Origin: Chitinophaga filiformis
GTDB lineage: Bacteria > Bacteroidota > Bacteroidia > Chitinophagales > Chitinophagaceae
Assembly: GCF_021646545.1 (NCBI RefSeq)
Contig: NZ_JAKIRP010000001.1
Span: 1,116,001-1,180,000, forward strand
DNA: 64,000 nt
Reading direction: 5' to 3'
The notes under the pieces were generated by a model. It saw nothing but the letters and a program-made list of their open reading frames with translations. It had not been told where the DNA came from and did not search any database. Positions 24,661 to 32,516 of this stretch are shown here, in pieces (within the stretch, counting starts at the first letter, position 1; the number at the start of each line of letters is the position of its first letter). Position numbers and translations under genes: made by a program.

Positions 24661-26298
24661 ATGTTAGTGATGCGTTCCCTTTTACTGCTGATATTAAGCG
24701 GGCTGCTGTCGGGTGGATTGTTTGCGCAGAGCGACAAACTCTCCCGATTACAGCTACCGGATCAGGATGATTATGAGCAGATAAAGCCGGATTCTACATT
24801 CCTGGCCCTAAAAGAAGCTTACAACCGGGCAGTGGAAAAGAAAGAGCCCCTGGCGGCGGCCAGGTGTCTTGTTCAGATGGGGCAGATCTGTTTCCACCTG
24901 GGTCATTTTCCCCAGGCACTGGACTATCATCTCCAGGCCAGTGACATTTTCCGGAAAGAAGGCGCACAGCAGCAGCTGGCCGGCAATCTGAACGACATCG
25001 GGATGTTATATTATTATAACAAACAGCCGGAGCTATCCCACCGGCAATATGAAGATGCGCTCGCCATCTTCCATCAGCTGAACAATAAGACAGGAGTTGC
25101 GCTGACCTATGGAAAGATCGGCCACCTTTACGAAAAGCAACAGCGATATGACAGTGCCTTCCTGTACCAGCGCCGCGCACTGGCGGCCTACCTTTCTGTA
25201 GATGATAAACCGGGCATGTCCAAGATCTACGAGAACATCGGCAGCATTTATGAAGATCTTGGCCGGTACGATTCGGCTTCTTACTATTTCAACAGAGCCC
25301 TGGATTTGAATATACAGGGCGGAGAAAAGATCGCCCGGATCGAGATCCTGAACAACCTCGGAGATGTATGCCGTAAAACCGGTCAGTACGCGAATGCACT
25401 GGTACAAACCCGCCGGGCCCTGCTACTGGCGTTCGAGCTGCATGAGCAGCGGCAGCTAAGTGGGGCTTTCCGCGATCTTGGTAAAGCACATCACCTGGCT
25501 GGAGCTAATGACAGCGCCTTTTATTACCTGGAACTGAGCCGGCAATACCTGCTCGAAACGTATTCTGATGAGAACAGCAAACAGGTGGCTTTGTTGCAGA
25601 CGGTCTATGACATTGAAAAGAAGAACAACGAGATAGAGCGGCTGCAGAATGCCCGTAAGACGAACCGGATCATCACCGCCGCTATCATCATCGTCATCCT
25701 CCTACTGGTGGCTATGGGAGTGCTGATCATTAGCCGGCAGCGCCTGAAGTTGCGTAATGAACAAATACTCCGGCAGCAGCACACGCAGATATTTGAAACG
25801 GAGAAAGAACTCATGGAGGCGGCTTTGCAGAATAAACAGTTGCAGGAAGGTAAGCTGAAGGAAGAATTAGAAGTGCGTTCCAGGGAACTGACTACACATA
25901 CGCTGCATCTTATTCAGAAAAACCAGCTGCTGGAAGAATTGCGTGTCAGGTTGGATGAAATGGTGAAGGATGACAAACGCGATCAGAAGAAGCAGCTCAA
26001 ACAGCTGCTAAGCCAGATCAATCATAGTTTCAATCACGACCAGTACTGGGTCGATTTCCGCAATATCTTCGAACAGGTACATCAGGCTTTCTTTGACAAC
26101 CTGAAAAAGTATTGTGATACACTTACTGCTAATGACCTCCGCTTAGTAGCGCTTCTCAAGATGAATATGGAATCTAATGACATTGCCACCTTGCTGGGTA
26201 TTTCCCAGGACAGTTTGCGTGTGGTGAGGTATCGTCTTCGGAAGAAGCTCAATCTTCAGCAGGGCGAGAGCCTGACGGCGTTTATTCAGAGTTTATGA
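24661..26298 (+). CDS. TPR-repeat sensor-like protein with transmembrane helix and C-terminal HTH
   Basis: This 545-residue protein has a signal sequence (about 1-22). Tandem TPR repeats follow (about 60-310; repeated motifs such as YDSAFLYQRRALAAY, YDSASYYFNRALDL and YANALVQTRRALLLA). Next are one membrane helix (about 337-358), a coiled-coil stretch (about 365-440) and a C-terminal LuxR-like helix-turn-helix (NDIATLLGISQDSLRVVRYR). The layout suggests periplasmic sensing by the TPR part and a cytoplasmic DNA-binding output without a kinase domain. This class is common in Bacteroidota and its ligands are unknown. It is monocistronic. Confidence 0.82.
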   Translation: MLVMRSLLLLILSGLLSGGLFAQSDKLSRLQLPDQDDYEQIKPDSTFLALKEAYNRAVEKKEPLAAARCLVQMGQICFHLGHFPQALDYHLQASDIFRKEGAQQQLAGNLNDIGMLYYYNKQPELSHRQYEDALAIFHQLNNKTGVALTYGKIGHLYEKQQRYDSAFLYQRRALAAYLSVDDKPGMSKIYENIGSIYEDLGRYDSASYYFNRALDLNIQGGEKIARIEILNNLGDVCRKTGQYANALVQTRRALLLAFELHEQRQLSGAFRDLGKAHHLAGANDSAFYYLELSRQYLLETYSDENSKQVALLQTVYDIEKKNNEIERLQNARKTNRIITAAIIIVILLLVAMGVLIISRQRLKLRNEQILRQQHTQIFETEKELMEAALQNKQLQEGKLKEELEVRSRELTTHTLHLIQKNQLLEELRVRLDEMVKDDKRDQKKQLKQLLSQINHSFNHDQYWVDFRNIFEQVHQAFFDNLKKYCDTLTANDLRLVALLKMNMESNDIATLLGISQDSLRVVRYRLRKKLNLQQGESLTAFIQSL

Positions 26299-26339
26299 TT
26301 TTTTGCGGCATCGCTGTCTTCCGTCGCTTTGGGTTTGCG

Positions 26340-26618
26340 AGATGGCGTGCGCCTCTTCTGTTTTTATCGTTACGGTCTCTAAGGCTTCGGTTTCAGGAAA
26401 GGATTCTGGTCGGCGCCTCTTTGGTTTTTATTGTTACGGTCTTTAAGCCATCAGTTTTCCTCCGTTGCTTTGGTTTCAGGAAAGGATTGCGGTCGGCGCC
26501 TCTTTGAGTTGGATTTCTATTGAACATGATTAAGCGTATGGGCTTTGGAATCTTGATTATGCGACATCAAGCGTGTGTCAAAGAGCCGAAGGCCCGCAAT
26601 TCCTTCCTGAAACCGCCC
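26340..26618. repeat. Degenerate tandem repeat, family 1, with an inverted copy
   Basis: The core GGTTTCAGGAAAGGATT followed by (C/G)(T/C)GGTCGGCGCCTC occurs at about 26387-26423 and 26470-26504. It is linked by GTTTTTATTGTTACGGTCT-type sequence, giving units of roughly 67-85 bases. An inverted partial copy (CGCAATTCCTTCCTGAAACC) is at about 26598-26617. No reading frame is conserved between units. Confidence 0.55.
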
Positions 26619-26745
26619 GCAACTTCAGGCTCCCAATTAGATTCCGATCTTATTAACGATCTGTTTATAATTAGCGACTGTAGACGGAAATATTGACGGG
26701 GGGCATACAATCAATATTGTCGTCAAACTAACGCTGTACAGGGAC

Positions 26746-26835
26746 ATGCTCTTCTCAAAACTGGTAAATGCAGTAAACAAAAGAGGACGATTTGTTGTGG
26801 AGACAAAAGGTTCATCAGTCAACTCGTCGTTATGA
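26746..26835 (+). pseudogene. Possible gene fragment
   Basis: An open frame of 29 codons from this ATG, open without a start for about 25 codons further left, reads GGHTINIVVKLTLYRD then MLFSKLVNAVNKRGRFVVET. The composition looks protein-like, but no family is recognised and it is bounded by stops. It may be a remnant. Confidence 0.2.
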
Positions 26836-26884
26836 GCAGTATTCGTTGTAGGGAGTTGATATCCTGTTAGATATATTATATAAA

Positions 26885-27061
26885 ATGACTATGTCAACTA
26901 AAATATTGACTAAGTCAGGGATTAAAATATTGGACATGTATGCTGACTTAAGACTAGATCTGCTCCGTGCGAGACCAGAGGGAAGGCATCGAGATAGTAT
27001 TGATGTTATAGTTAGCAAGTATACGACCAGAGTAATAAGGTTTTATTTAAACTCTACCTAA
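26885..27061 (+). CDS. Small ORF of unknown function, 58 residues
   Basis: The frame runs from ATG to TAA, with a mixed, non-repetitive composition (MSTKILTKSGIKILDMYADL near the start, then RRARP-like basic residues, ending RVIRFYLNST). No family or domain is recognised. It lies between the two repeat families and may be a gene remnant or chance. Confidence 0.25.
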   Translation: MTMSTKILTKSGIKILDMYADLRLDLLRARPEGRHRDSIDVIVSKYTTRVIRFYLNST

Positions 27062-27114
27062 CTGTTGTCAGAGAAAGAAGGACTTTACCAATCATTGGGA
27101 GATCAGAACCGTAA

Positions 27115-27445
27115 GCGTTTCAGGAACACAAAACCGGGCCTTAGCTGTTTGGGCCACGCTTGATGCCGCCAAATAATATTCCCAAAGTTCATACGCTTGA
27201 CAAAGCTGAACAGCGATTGCCGCCAAACAGGTACAGCCCGGTTTGTGTTACCTGAAACGGCAAACGGTTCGGGGTAACAATATCAAAGATTGCAATTAGC
27301 CAAACAGGATACAGCCCGGTTTGTGTTACCTGAAACGGCAAACGGTTCGAGGTAACAATATCCAAAGATTGCAATTAGCCAAACAGGATACAGCCCGGTT
27401 TGTGTTACCTGAAACGGTAAACGGTTCGGGTAACAATATCCAAAA
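27115..27445. repeat. Three 73-79-base tandem repeats, family 2, with an inverted copy
   Basis: Units start at 27215 (73 bases), 27288 (79 bases) and 27367 (79 bases), nearly identical and directly abutting. Each holds GCCCGGTTTGTGTTACCTG then AAACGG(C/T)AAACGGTTC and GGTAAC, so GTTACC/GGTAAC can close a hairpin in every unit. A partial inverted copy lies at 27115-27153. Because 79 is not a multiple of three, the units are not a coding repeat. Confidence 0.8.
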
Positions 27446-27712
27446 GAGGAAATTAAAACAACAAACGTTCCGCAAAAGAGAAGGCAAGCAGCACTTAACA
27501 TTCGCTTAATGTTACGGTAATATTTTCTTAACTGACATTCTGTTACGCTGATTGTGATTGATAACCATATAGTTAAAGCGACTTTGTTTCACATGTTGCC
27601 TTGTTGTTCACGCCCATTGTAACGGTGTATCCTTTTTGTATACCCCTACAATTTGGCTTCAGGAATACCCAAATGCACCTTTGCGGAACAAACGGATTAA
27701 CTCTCTACCAAT

Positions 27713-30529
27713 ATGCAAAAACTGTTATTCACTGTTTTCTTTTCCTGGCTAAGCATCATATGCTTCGGACAGACAACCGGACTGGTGACCGGCAACATTG
27801 TCGATAAGAACCAGCTATTATCGTTACCCGGTGCGACACTTAAATTAAAACCAGGTAATCACTACACCGTTTCCAACCAACAGGGTAAGTTCGAATTCCT
27901 GAGTGTACCTGCCGGTACTTACACCCTGGAAGTAACCTATATCGGTTATCAGACCTTCAGCCAGGAGGTGACCGTTGCCCCGGGCAAAGCCACTGATCTG
28001 AAGCTGAAAATGGAAGCTGGCGGCGTAGCCGGAAAAGAAGTACTGGTAATTGGGGACCGTCTCCGCGGACAAGCGAAGGCCCTGAACCAGCAGCGGAACA
28101 ATCCTAATATCACCAATATCGTATCGGCCGACCAGATCGGTCGTTTCCCGGATGCGAACGTGGGAGACGCGATCAAGCGTATACCTGGTATCACTATGCA
28201 GAATGACCAGGGGGAAGCCCGTAATATTATAATCCGTGGTCTGGCGCCTGAGCTGAACTCCGTAAGCCTGAACGGCGACCGTATTCCTTCTGCTGAAGGC
28301 GACAACCGCCGCGTACAGATGGACCTCATCCCTTCAGATATGGTGCAGACCATCGAAGTGAATAAAACCCTGACACCTGATATGGATGCAGACGCTATTG
28401 GCGGTTCTGTAAACCTGGTAACACGCGCCGCTCCTAATGGCCCACGTGTTTCAGCTACCCTCTCCGGTGGTGTGAACCCTATCCGCAATAAAGCATTATA
28501 TACCGGAAGCCTTGTACTCGCTAACCGTTTCTTTGATAGCAAGCTGGGTGCTGTACTGAGTGCGTCCTACAATAATAATGACTACGGTTCGGACGATATG
28601 GAAGCTACCTGGAGCAAAGATGATTTCGGAAACATCTTTACTTCTGAATCAGAAGTACGTAAATATAATGTACAGCGTATCCGGAGGAGTGCTTCTGCAG
28701 CACTGGATTATAAGATCAATGCAAAGAACACCATCTATGCGAATGCTATGTACAACTGGCGCGATGACAGGGAGAACCGTTATCGCCTGCGTATTACAGA
28801 TATAGAGCCTGAATACGATGATAATGACGCTATTACCGGGTATGTTGGTTCCGTACGCCGCGAAACAAAAGGTGGTATTGATAACAGCCGTAACAAAAAC
28901 CGCAGGCTGGAAGATCAGCGCGTTCAGAACTACTCCCTGCGTGGTGAGCACCTCCTGGGTAGTAAAGTAGACCTGGATTGGGCAGCAAGTTTCTCTACTG
29001 CCAGCGAAGACAGGCCTCATGAGCGTTATATTGAATACAGAGCGGATGATGGTCCGGTAAGTCTGGACCTGTCAGATAACCGTTTCCCGCTGGTGACTGC
29101 CAATTCACTGACTGACCAGGATTTTGCTTTCAAATCACTGTCAGAGAATCACGACTATACACGTGAGAATGAACTGGGCCTGAAACTGAACCTGCGTTTT
29201 CCTTTCAGCGTAGTACCTGGTCAGAAAGGCCGTCTGCGTGTAGGTGGAAGGCTGCGTCTGAAAGACAAAGAAAGAACGAATAACTTTTTCGAATATGAGC
29301 CGATCAATGAATTCGGTAATCTGGCGGAGATCTCCAATATCAAGATCAGCGGAAAGGGATATCAGCCAGGCGAGAAATACACTCCTGGTACATTCGTGAT
29401 CAATACATTCCTGGGCGCTCAGCAGTTGGATGACGCAAGTAAATTTGAAAAGAGCGACAACCCGGCAGAATACCTGGCTGTTAACTTCAATGCAAAGGAA
29501 AGGATCACCGCAGGTTATATCCGCTGGGATCAGGACCTGACAAAACAGTTGTCAGTAATTGCCGGTGTACGTATTGAGAATACACATATTGATTATGAAG
29601 GTAACGTTGTGGCGGAGGAGGAAGAGCTGGAAGGAACACGTAAGGTACAGAACAGTTACACGAATGTATTGCCTGGTATCACTTTCAAATACAACGTGAA
29701 TAATGATCTGGTACTGCGTGCGGCAGTCACTACTTCTATTGCCCGTCCTAACTACTACGACATCGCTCCTTATGTGAGCAGCGTTGCTGATGATGCAGAA
29801 CTGAGCGCAGGTAATCCGGATTTGAAAGCTGCACGTGCATTGAACTTTGACCTGATGGCAGAACAGTACTTCAAGTCGGTAGGTATCCTGTCAGGAGGTG
29901 TTTTCTATAAGAGCATCAGTGACTTTATCTATACTTACAGAGATAATGCTTATACGCTGGAGAAATTTGCAGCAGACTATAAAGATGTAGCTACCAATCC
30001 TATTCCTGCGGGAGAAGAGTGGACTTATAAGCAGGCACGTAACGGTGATAATGTAAAAGTATACGGATTTGAAGTAGCCCTGCAACGTCAGCTGGATTTC
30101 CTGCCTGGCTTCCTGAAAGGTTTTGGTGTGTATGTGAACTACACCTACACCAAATCTAAAGCAGATGGTATTTACAATGCTGACGGCGACAAACGTACTG
30201 ATGTAACTTTACCCGGTACTGCGCCGCATATGTTCAATGCATCTCTTTCTTACGAAAGCAGCCGTTTTACTGCAAGACTATCTGGTAACTATACCGCATC
30301 TTATCTCGATGAACTGGGTGGCGATGATTTCGACGACCGTTTTTATGATAAGCAATTTTTCCTGGATCTGAATGCTTCTTTTAAACTGACAAAACAGTTA
30401 AGGGTATTCGGTGAAGCCAATAACCTGACTAACCAGCCGCTGCGTTATTATCAGGGTATTTCTTCAAGAACGATGCAGGCAGAGTACTATCGTCCAAGAT
30501 ATAACTTCGGTCTGAAGTTCGATCTGTAA
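27713..30529 (+). CDS. TonB-dependent outer-membrane receptor, likely phytate-linked
   Basis: This 938-residue outer-membrane transporter has a signal peptide (about 1-20), then a carboxypeptidase-regulatory-like beta-sandwich domain (about 22-105; GATLKLKPGNHYTVSNQQGK). The plug domain (about 120-235; GRFPDANVGDAIKRIPGITM) precedes a large TonB-type barrel ending in YNFGLKFDL. It uses proton-motive energy through TonB to import a bulky substrate. A phytase lipoprotein gene follows 40 bases downstream, so the substrate is plausibly phytate or its inositol phosphate products (inference from context). Confidence 0.92.
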   Translation: MQKLLFTVFFSWLSIICFGQTTGLVTGNIVDKNQLLSLPGATLKLKPGNHYTVSNQQGKFEFLSVPAGTYTLEVTYIGYQTFSQEVTVAPGKATDLKLKMEAGGVAGKEVLVIGDRLRGQAKALNQQRNNPNITNIVSADQIGRFPDANVGDAIKRIPGITMQNDQGEARNIIIRGLAPELNSVSLNGDRIPSAEGDNRRVQMDLIPSDMVQTIEVNKTLTPDMDADAIGGSVNLVTRAAPNGPRVSATLSGGVNPIRNKALYTGSLVLANRFFDSKLGAVLSASYNNNDYGSDDMEATWSKDDFGNIFTSESEVRKYNVQRIRRSASAALDYKINAKNTIYANAMYNWRDDRENRYRLRITDIEPEYDDNDAITGYVGSVRRETKGGIDNSRNKNRRLEDQRVQNYSLRGEHLLGSKVDLDWAASFSTASEDRPHERYIEYRADDGPVSLDLSDNRFPLVTANSLTDQDFAFKSLSENHDYTRENELGLKLNLRFPFSVVPGQKGRLRVGGRLRLKDKERTNNFFEYEPINEFGNLAEISNIKISGKGYQPGEKYTPGTFVINTFLGAQQLDDASKFEKSDNPAEYLAVNFNAKERITAGYIRWDQDLTKQLSVIAGVRIENTHIDYEGNVVAEEEELEGTRKVQNSYTNVLPGITFKYNVNNDLVLRAAVTTSIARPNYYDIAPYVSSVADDAELSAGNPDLKAARALNFDLMAEQYFKSVGILSGGVFYKSISDFIYTYRDNAYTLEKFAADYKDVATNPIPAGEEWTYKQARNGDNVKVYGFEVALQRQLDFLPGFLKGFGVYVNYTYTKSKADGIYNADGDKRTDVTLPGTAPHMFNASLSYESSRFTARLSGNYTASYLDELGGDDFDDRFYDKQFFLDLNASFKLTKQLRVFGEANNLTNQPLRYYQGISSRTMQAEYYRPRYNFGLKFDL

Positions 30530-30569
30530 TCATTGGAGGTTTGTTGTTTTATAAAAAAGGATAGAATAC

Positions 30570-31622
30570 ATGTTAAAAAATATATTGGCGCCTTTAAGTG
30601 GTCTGGTGTTGCTCGGGGCCTGTCAGGTGAACTCGGCAAAGACGGTAGTAAGGCAGGATGGCCTGAAGCCTGTGATCGTTACACAGGAAACAGGATATGA
30701 TACAGATGATCCTGCCATATGGATCAATAAGGCAGATACGTTAAAAAGCCTGATCATCGGCACTGATAAGAATAGTGATGGAGGATTGTATGCCTTCGAC
30801 CTGGAAGGAAAGATCGTCAACAAAGTACTGGGCTTGAAACGTCCCAACAATGTGGACATCGCTTACGGATTTAAATTAAATGGACAGCCGGTGGATATTG
30901 CCGTGCTGACAGAGCGTGAAACAAACAGCATTCGTATGTTCCGTCTTCCTGACCTTACACCACTGGATAATGGCGGTATTCCTGTGTTCCTGGGAGAAAA
31001 GGAGAGGGCGCCTATGGGCATAGCCTTATATACCCGTCCTGAAGATGCCGCCATCTTTGCCGTGGTGGGTCGCAAGAATGGCCCCGCAGATGGTTACCTC
31101 TGGCAATACCGGCTGGTGGAGGAAGGTGGTGCTGTGAAAGGCAGGCTTGTACGTAAGTTTGGCGCCTACAGTGGTAAGAAGGAGATTGAGTCTATCGCGG
31201 TGGATAATAAGCTGGGATATATTTATTATTCTGATGAAACAGTAGGTGTACGCAAATATGCAGCTGATCCTTCCAAATGGGATAACAAAGAACTGGCACT
31301 GTTTGCAAAGGAAGGATTTGCTTCAGACCATGAAGGGATTTCAATTTATCCCGCTACTGATTCAACTGGTTATATACTGGTATCTAATCAGCAGAATAAC
31401 TCCTTCATGGTGTACAGAAGAGAGGGCGATAATGGTCATGCGAATGAACATACGCTTATTGCCGAAGTGCCGGTATCTACGCTGGAAAGCGATGGCTCAG
31501 ATGTTACAGCAACGCCGCTGGGAAATAAATTCTCAAAAGGATTGTTTGTTGCGATGAGTAATGGTAAGGTGTTTCATTATTATTCCTGGGAGGATATTGC
31601 AGGGAAGATAGAGAAGAAATAA
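30570..31622 (+). CDS. Beta-propeller phytase, lipoprotein
   Basis: Beta-propeller phytases are Ca2+-dependent enzymes that remove phosphates from phytate. The 350-residue protein has a lipobox LLGAC with lipidation Cys18, so it is probably anchored in a membrane. Family motifs are DTDDPAIW (44-51), GTDKNSDGGLYAFDLEGK, RPNNVDIAYGF, and DHEGISIYP, whose acidic residues bind calcium and phosphate. It forms an evident pair with the TonB receptor upstream and ends at a terminator. Confidence 0.92.
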   Translation: MLKNILAPLSGLVLLGACQVNSAKTVVRQDGLKPVIVTQETGYDTDDPAIWINKADTLKSLIIGTDKNSDGGLYAFDLEGKIVNKVLGLKRPNNVDIAYGFKLNGQPVDIAVLTERETNSIRMFRLPDLTPLDNGGIPVFLGEKERAPMGIALYTRPEDAAIFAVVGRKNGPADGYLWQYRLVEEGGAVKGRLVRKFGAYSGKKEIESIAVDNKLGYIYYSDETVGVRKYAADPSKWDNKELALFAKEGFASDHEGISIYPATDSTGYILVSNQQNNSFMVYRREGDNGHANEHTLIAEVPVSTLESDGSDVTATPLGNKFSKGLFVAMSNGKVFHYYSWEDIAGKIEKK

Positions 31623-31644
31623 ACAGGGGGAAAATATAAGGAAG

Positions 31645-31680
31645 AGCCGTCTCAAGTTGATTGAGGCGGCTCTTTGTTTG
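31645..31680 (+). terminator. Terminator after the phytase gene
   Basis: GAGCCGTCTCAA (31645-31656) pairs with TTGAGGCGGCTC (31662-31673), with one T-G pair, and is followed by TTTGTTTG. Confidence 0.85.
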
Positions 31681-31688
31681 TTCATGTA

Positions 31689-32177
31689 CTAAGTGGTAAT
31701 AGAACCTGTAACATCAGTTATACCCGACATGTTCTTAGACAGTAAGGCAGACAGGAATTTCAGTCCTGTGGCACTCCATAATTTGCCATTTTCTGTTTGC
31801 CTGCATGGAGTCACCTCCTTATCGTTTATATAAATAAACATGCCAACCACATTGATATAACAATTACCTGCTGTTTCAAGATAGTTGATGGATGCAGCCT
31901 TCAGGCGTTCCTTCTGGGGAGCTGGAATATATCTCGCCACCAGCAACCATTTTTCCCTATCGCGGCCAAATTGCTGAATAATTGCTGGAAGATGCGTCTG
32001 GCGGATTTCGTTTTTAATTTCTACCAGTAAGTCGCAGTTCTGCTCACCAAGAGTAATTTGAACATATGCATCTGCAAGTGGATTAGGTGATAGCTTTTGC
32101 TTTATCTTTCCTCCGGTTAGCTTGCTGAAATTGGAGATGGTATCCCTTAATATGTCCGGTTCGTGTAGCTTGTTCAT
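31689..32177 (-). CDS. AbiEi-like antitoxin fragment or short regulator
   Basis: This 162-residue protein resembles the N-terminal half of type IV toxin-antitoxin AbiEi family antitoxins of Bacteroidota. The similar parts are CDLLVEIKNEIRQTHLPAII, a central KERLKAASINYLETAGNCYI segment, and the start of a helix-turn-helix-like region (TGLKFLSALL). Full-length relatives are about twice as long; here the frame stops just after this point. No AbiEii toxin gene is next to it. A 19-base palindrome just upstream suggests autoregulation. The assignment is from remembered family patterns and is moderate. Confidence 0.5.
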   Translation of the reverse strand: MNKLHEPDILRDTISNFSKLTGGKIKQKLSPNPLADAYVQITLGEQNCDLLVEIKNEIRQTHLPAIIQQFGRDREKWLLVARYIPAPQKERLKAASINYLETAGNCYINVVGMFIYINDKEVTPCRQTENGKLWSATGLKFLSALLSKNMSGITDVTGSITT

Positions 32178-32187
32178 ATTTTATTCA

Positions 32188-32206
32188 TGTTCATGAATCA
32201 TGAACA
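32188..32206 (-). promoter_or_regulatory. 19-base palindrome, putative operator
   Basis: TGTTCATGAATCATGAACA is a perfect inverted repeat (8 + 3 + 8) lying 11 bases upstream of the AbiEi-like start codon. A second, imperfect GAACAAT...ATTGTTGAAC repeat overlaps it at 32202-32222. AbiEi proteins are known to repress their own promoters by binding inverted repeats. Confidence 0.55.
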
Positions 32207-32460
32207 ATCGAAATTGTTGAACAAATAGGGAATGGCCAAAAGTTTATTTAAACATTTTATGGCTGATAATGAATCGATTAGGAGGGGTATGGAAGTTTGC
32301 TCAGTTGCTTAAGCCCGCCTTTTTAGGTTCATGATCAGTTTACAGCGAAGCTTTGAAAGCGTTCTTTGCTTAAAATCTCTGGTATAAATACTGATCAGGA
32401 TTGCAGACATATTCCAGAGGCTGGCGTCAAACAGGAAAGAATAGCTACTGTAGTATAAAA

Positions 32461-32496
32461 GAAACCGCCGTCTCAAACATTTAAGACGGCGGTTTC
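32461..32496. terminator. Terminator of the siderophore-type receptor gene
   Basis: GAAACCGCCGTCT (32461-32473) pairs perfectly with AGACGGCGGTTTC (32484-32496). T-rich sequence lies on both outer sides, so it can act in both directions. Confidence 0.88.
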
Positions 32497-32516
32497 TTTT
32501 ATACTTAATAAGCGTA

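Larger units (their letters stand above)
26299..27712. other. 1.4 kb gene-poor island with decayed repeats
   Basis: Two repeat families occupy the ends (26340-26620 and 27115-27445), each with direct copies and one inverted partial copy. Between them (26640-27061) lie short open frames that may be gene remnants. The last 260 bases before the TonB receptor contain no clear feature apart from an AT-rich promoter region. Confidence 0.6.
32178..32516. other. Intergenic region between the AbiEi-like gene and the siderophore-type receptor
   Basis: It holds the palindromic operator candidates near 32188-32222 and a bidirectional terminator at 32461-32496. The 230 bases between them show nothing recognisable. 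Confidence 0.6.

Noticed and set aside
27215..27445. CRISPR array
   Set aside because: The repeats abut without unique spacers, number only three, and no cas genes are present.
27189..27501. Minus-strand frames with a repeated peptide reading through the 79-base units
   Set aside because: The unit length is not a multiple of three, so the frame changes from unit to unit; the peptide similarity is a by-product of DNA repetition.
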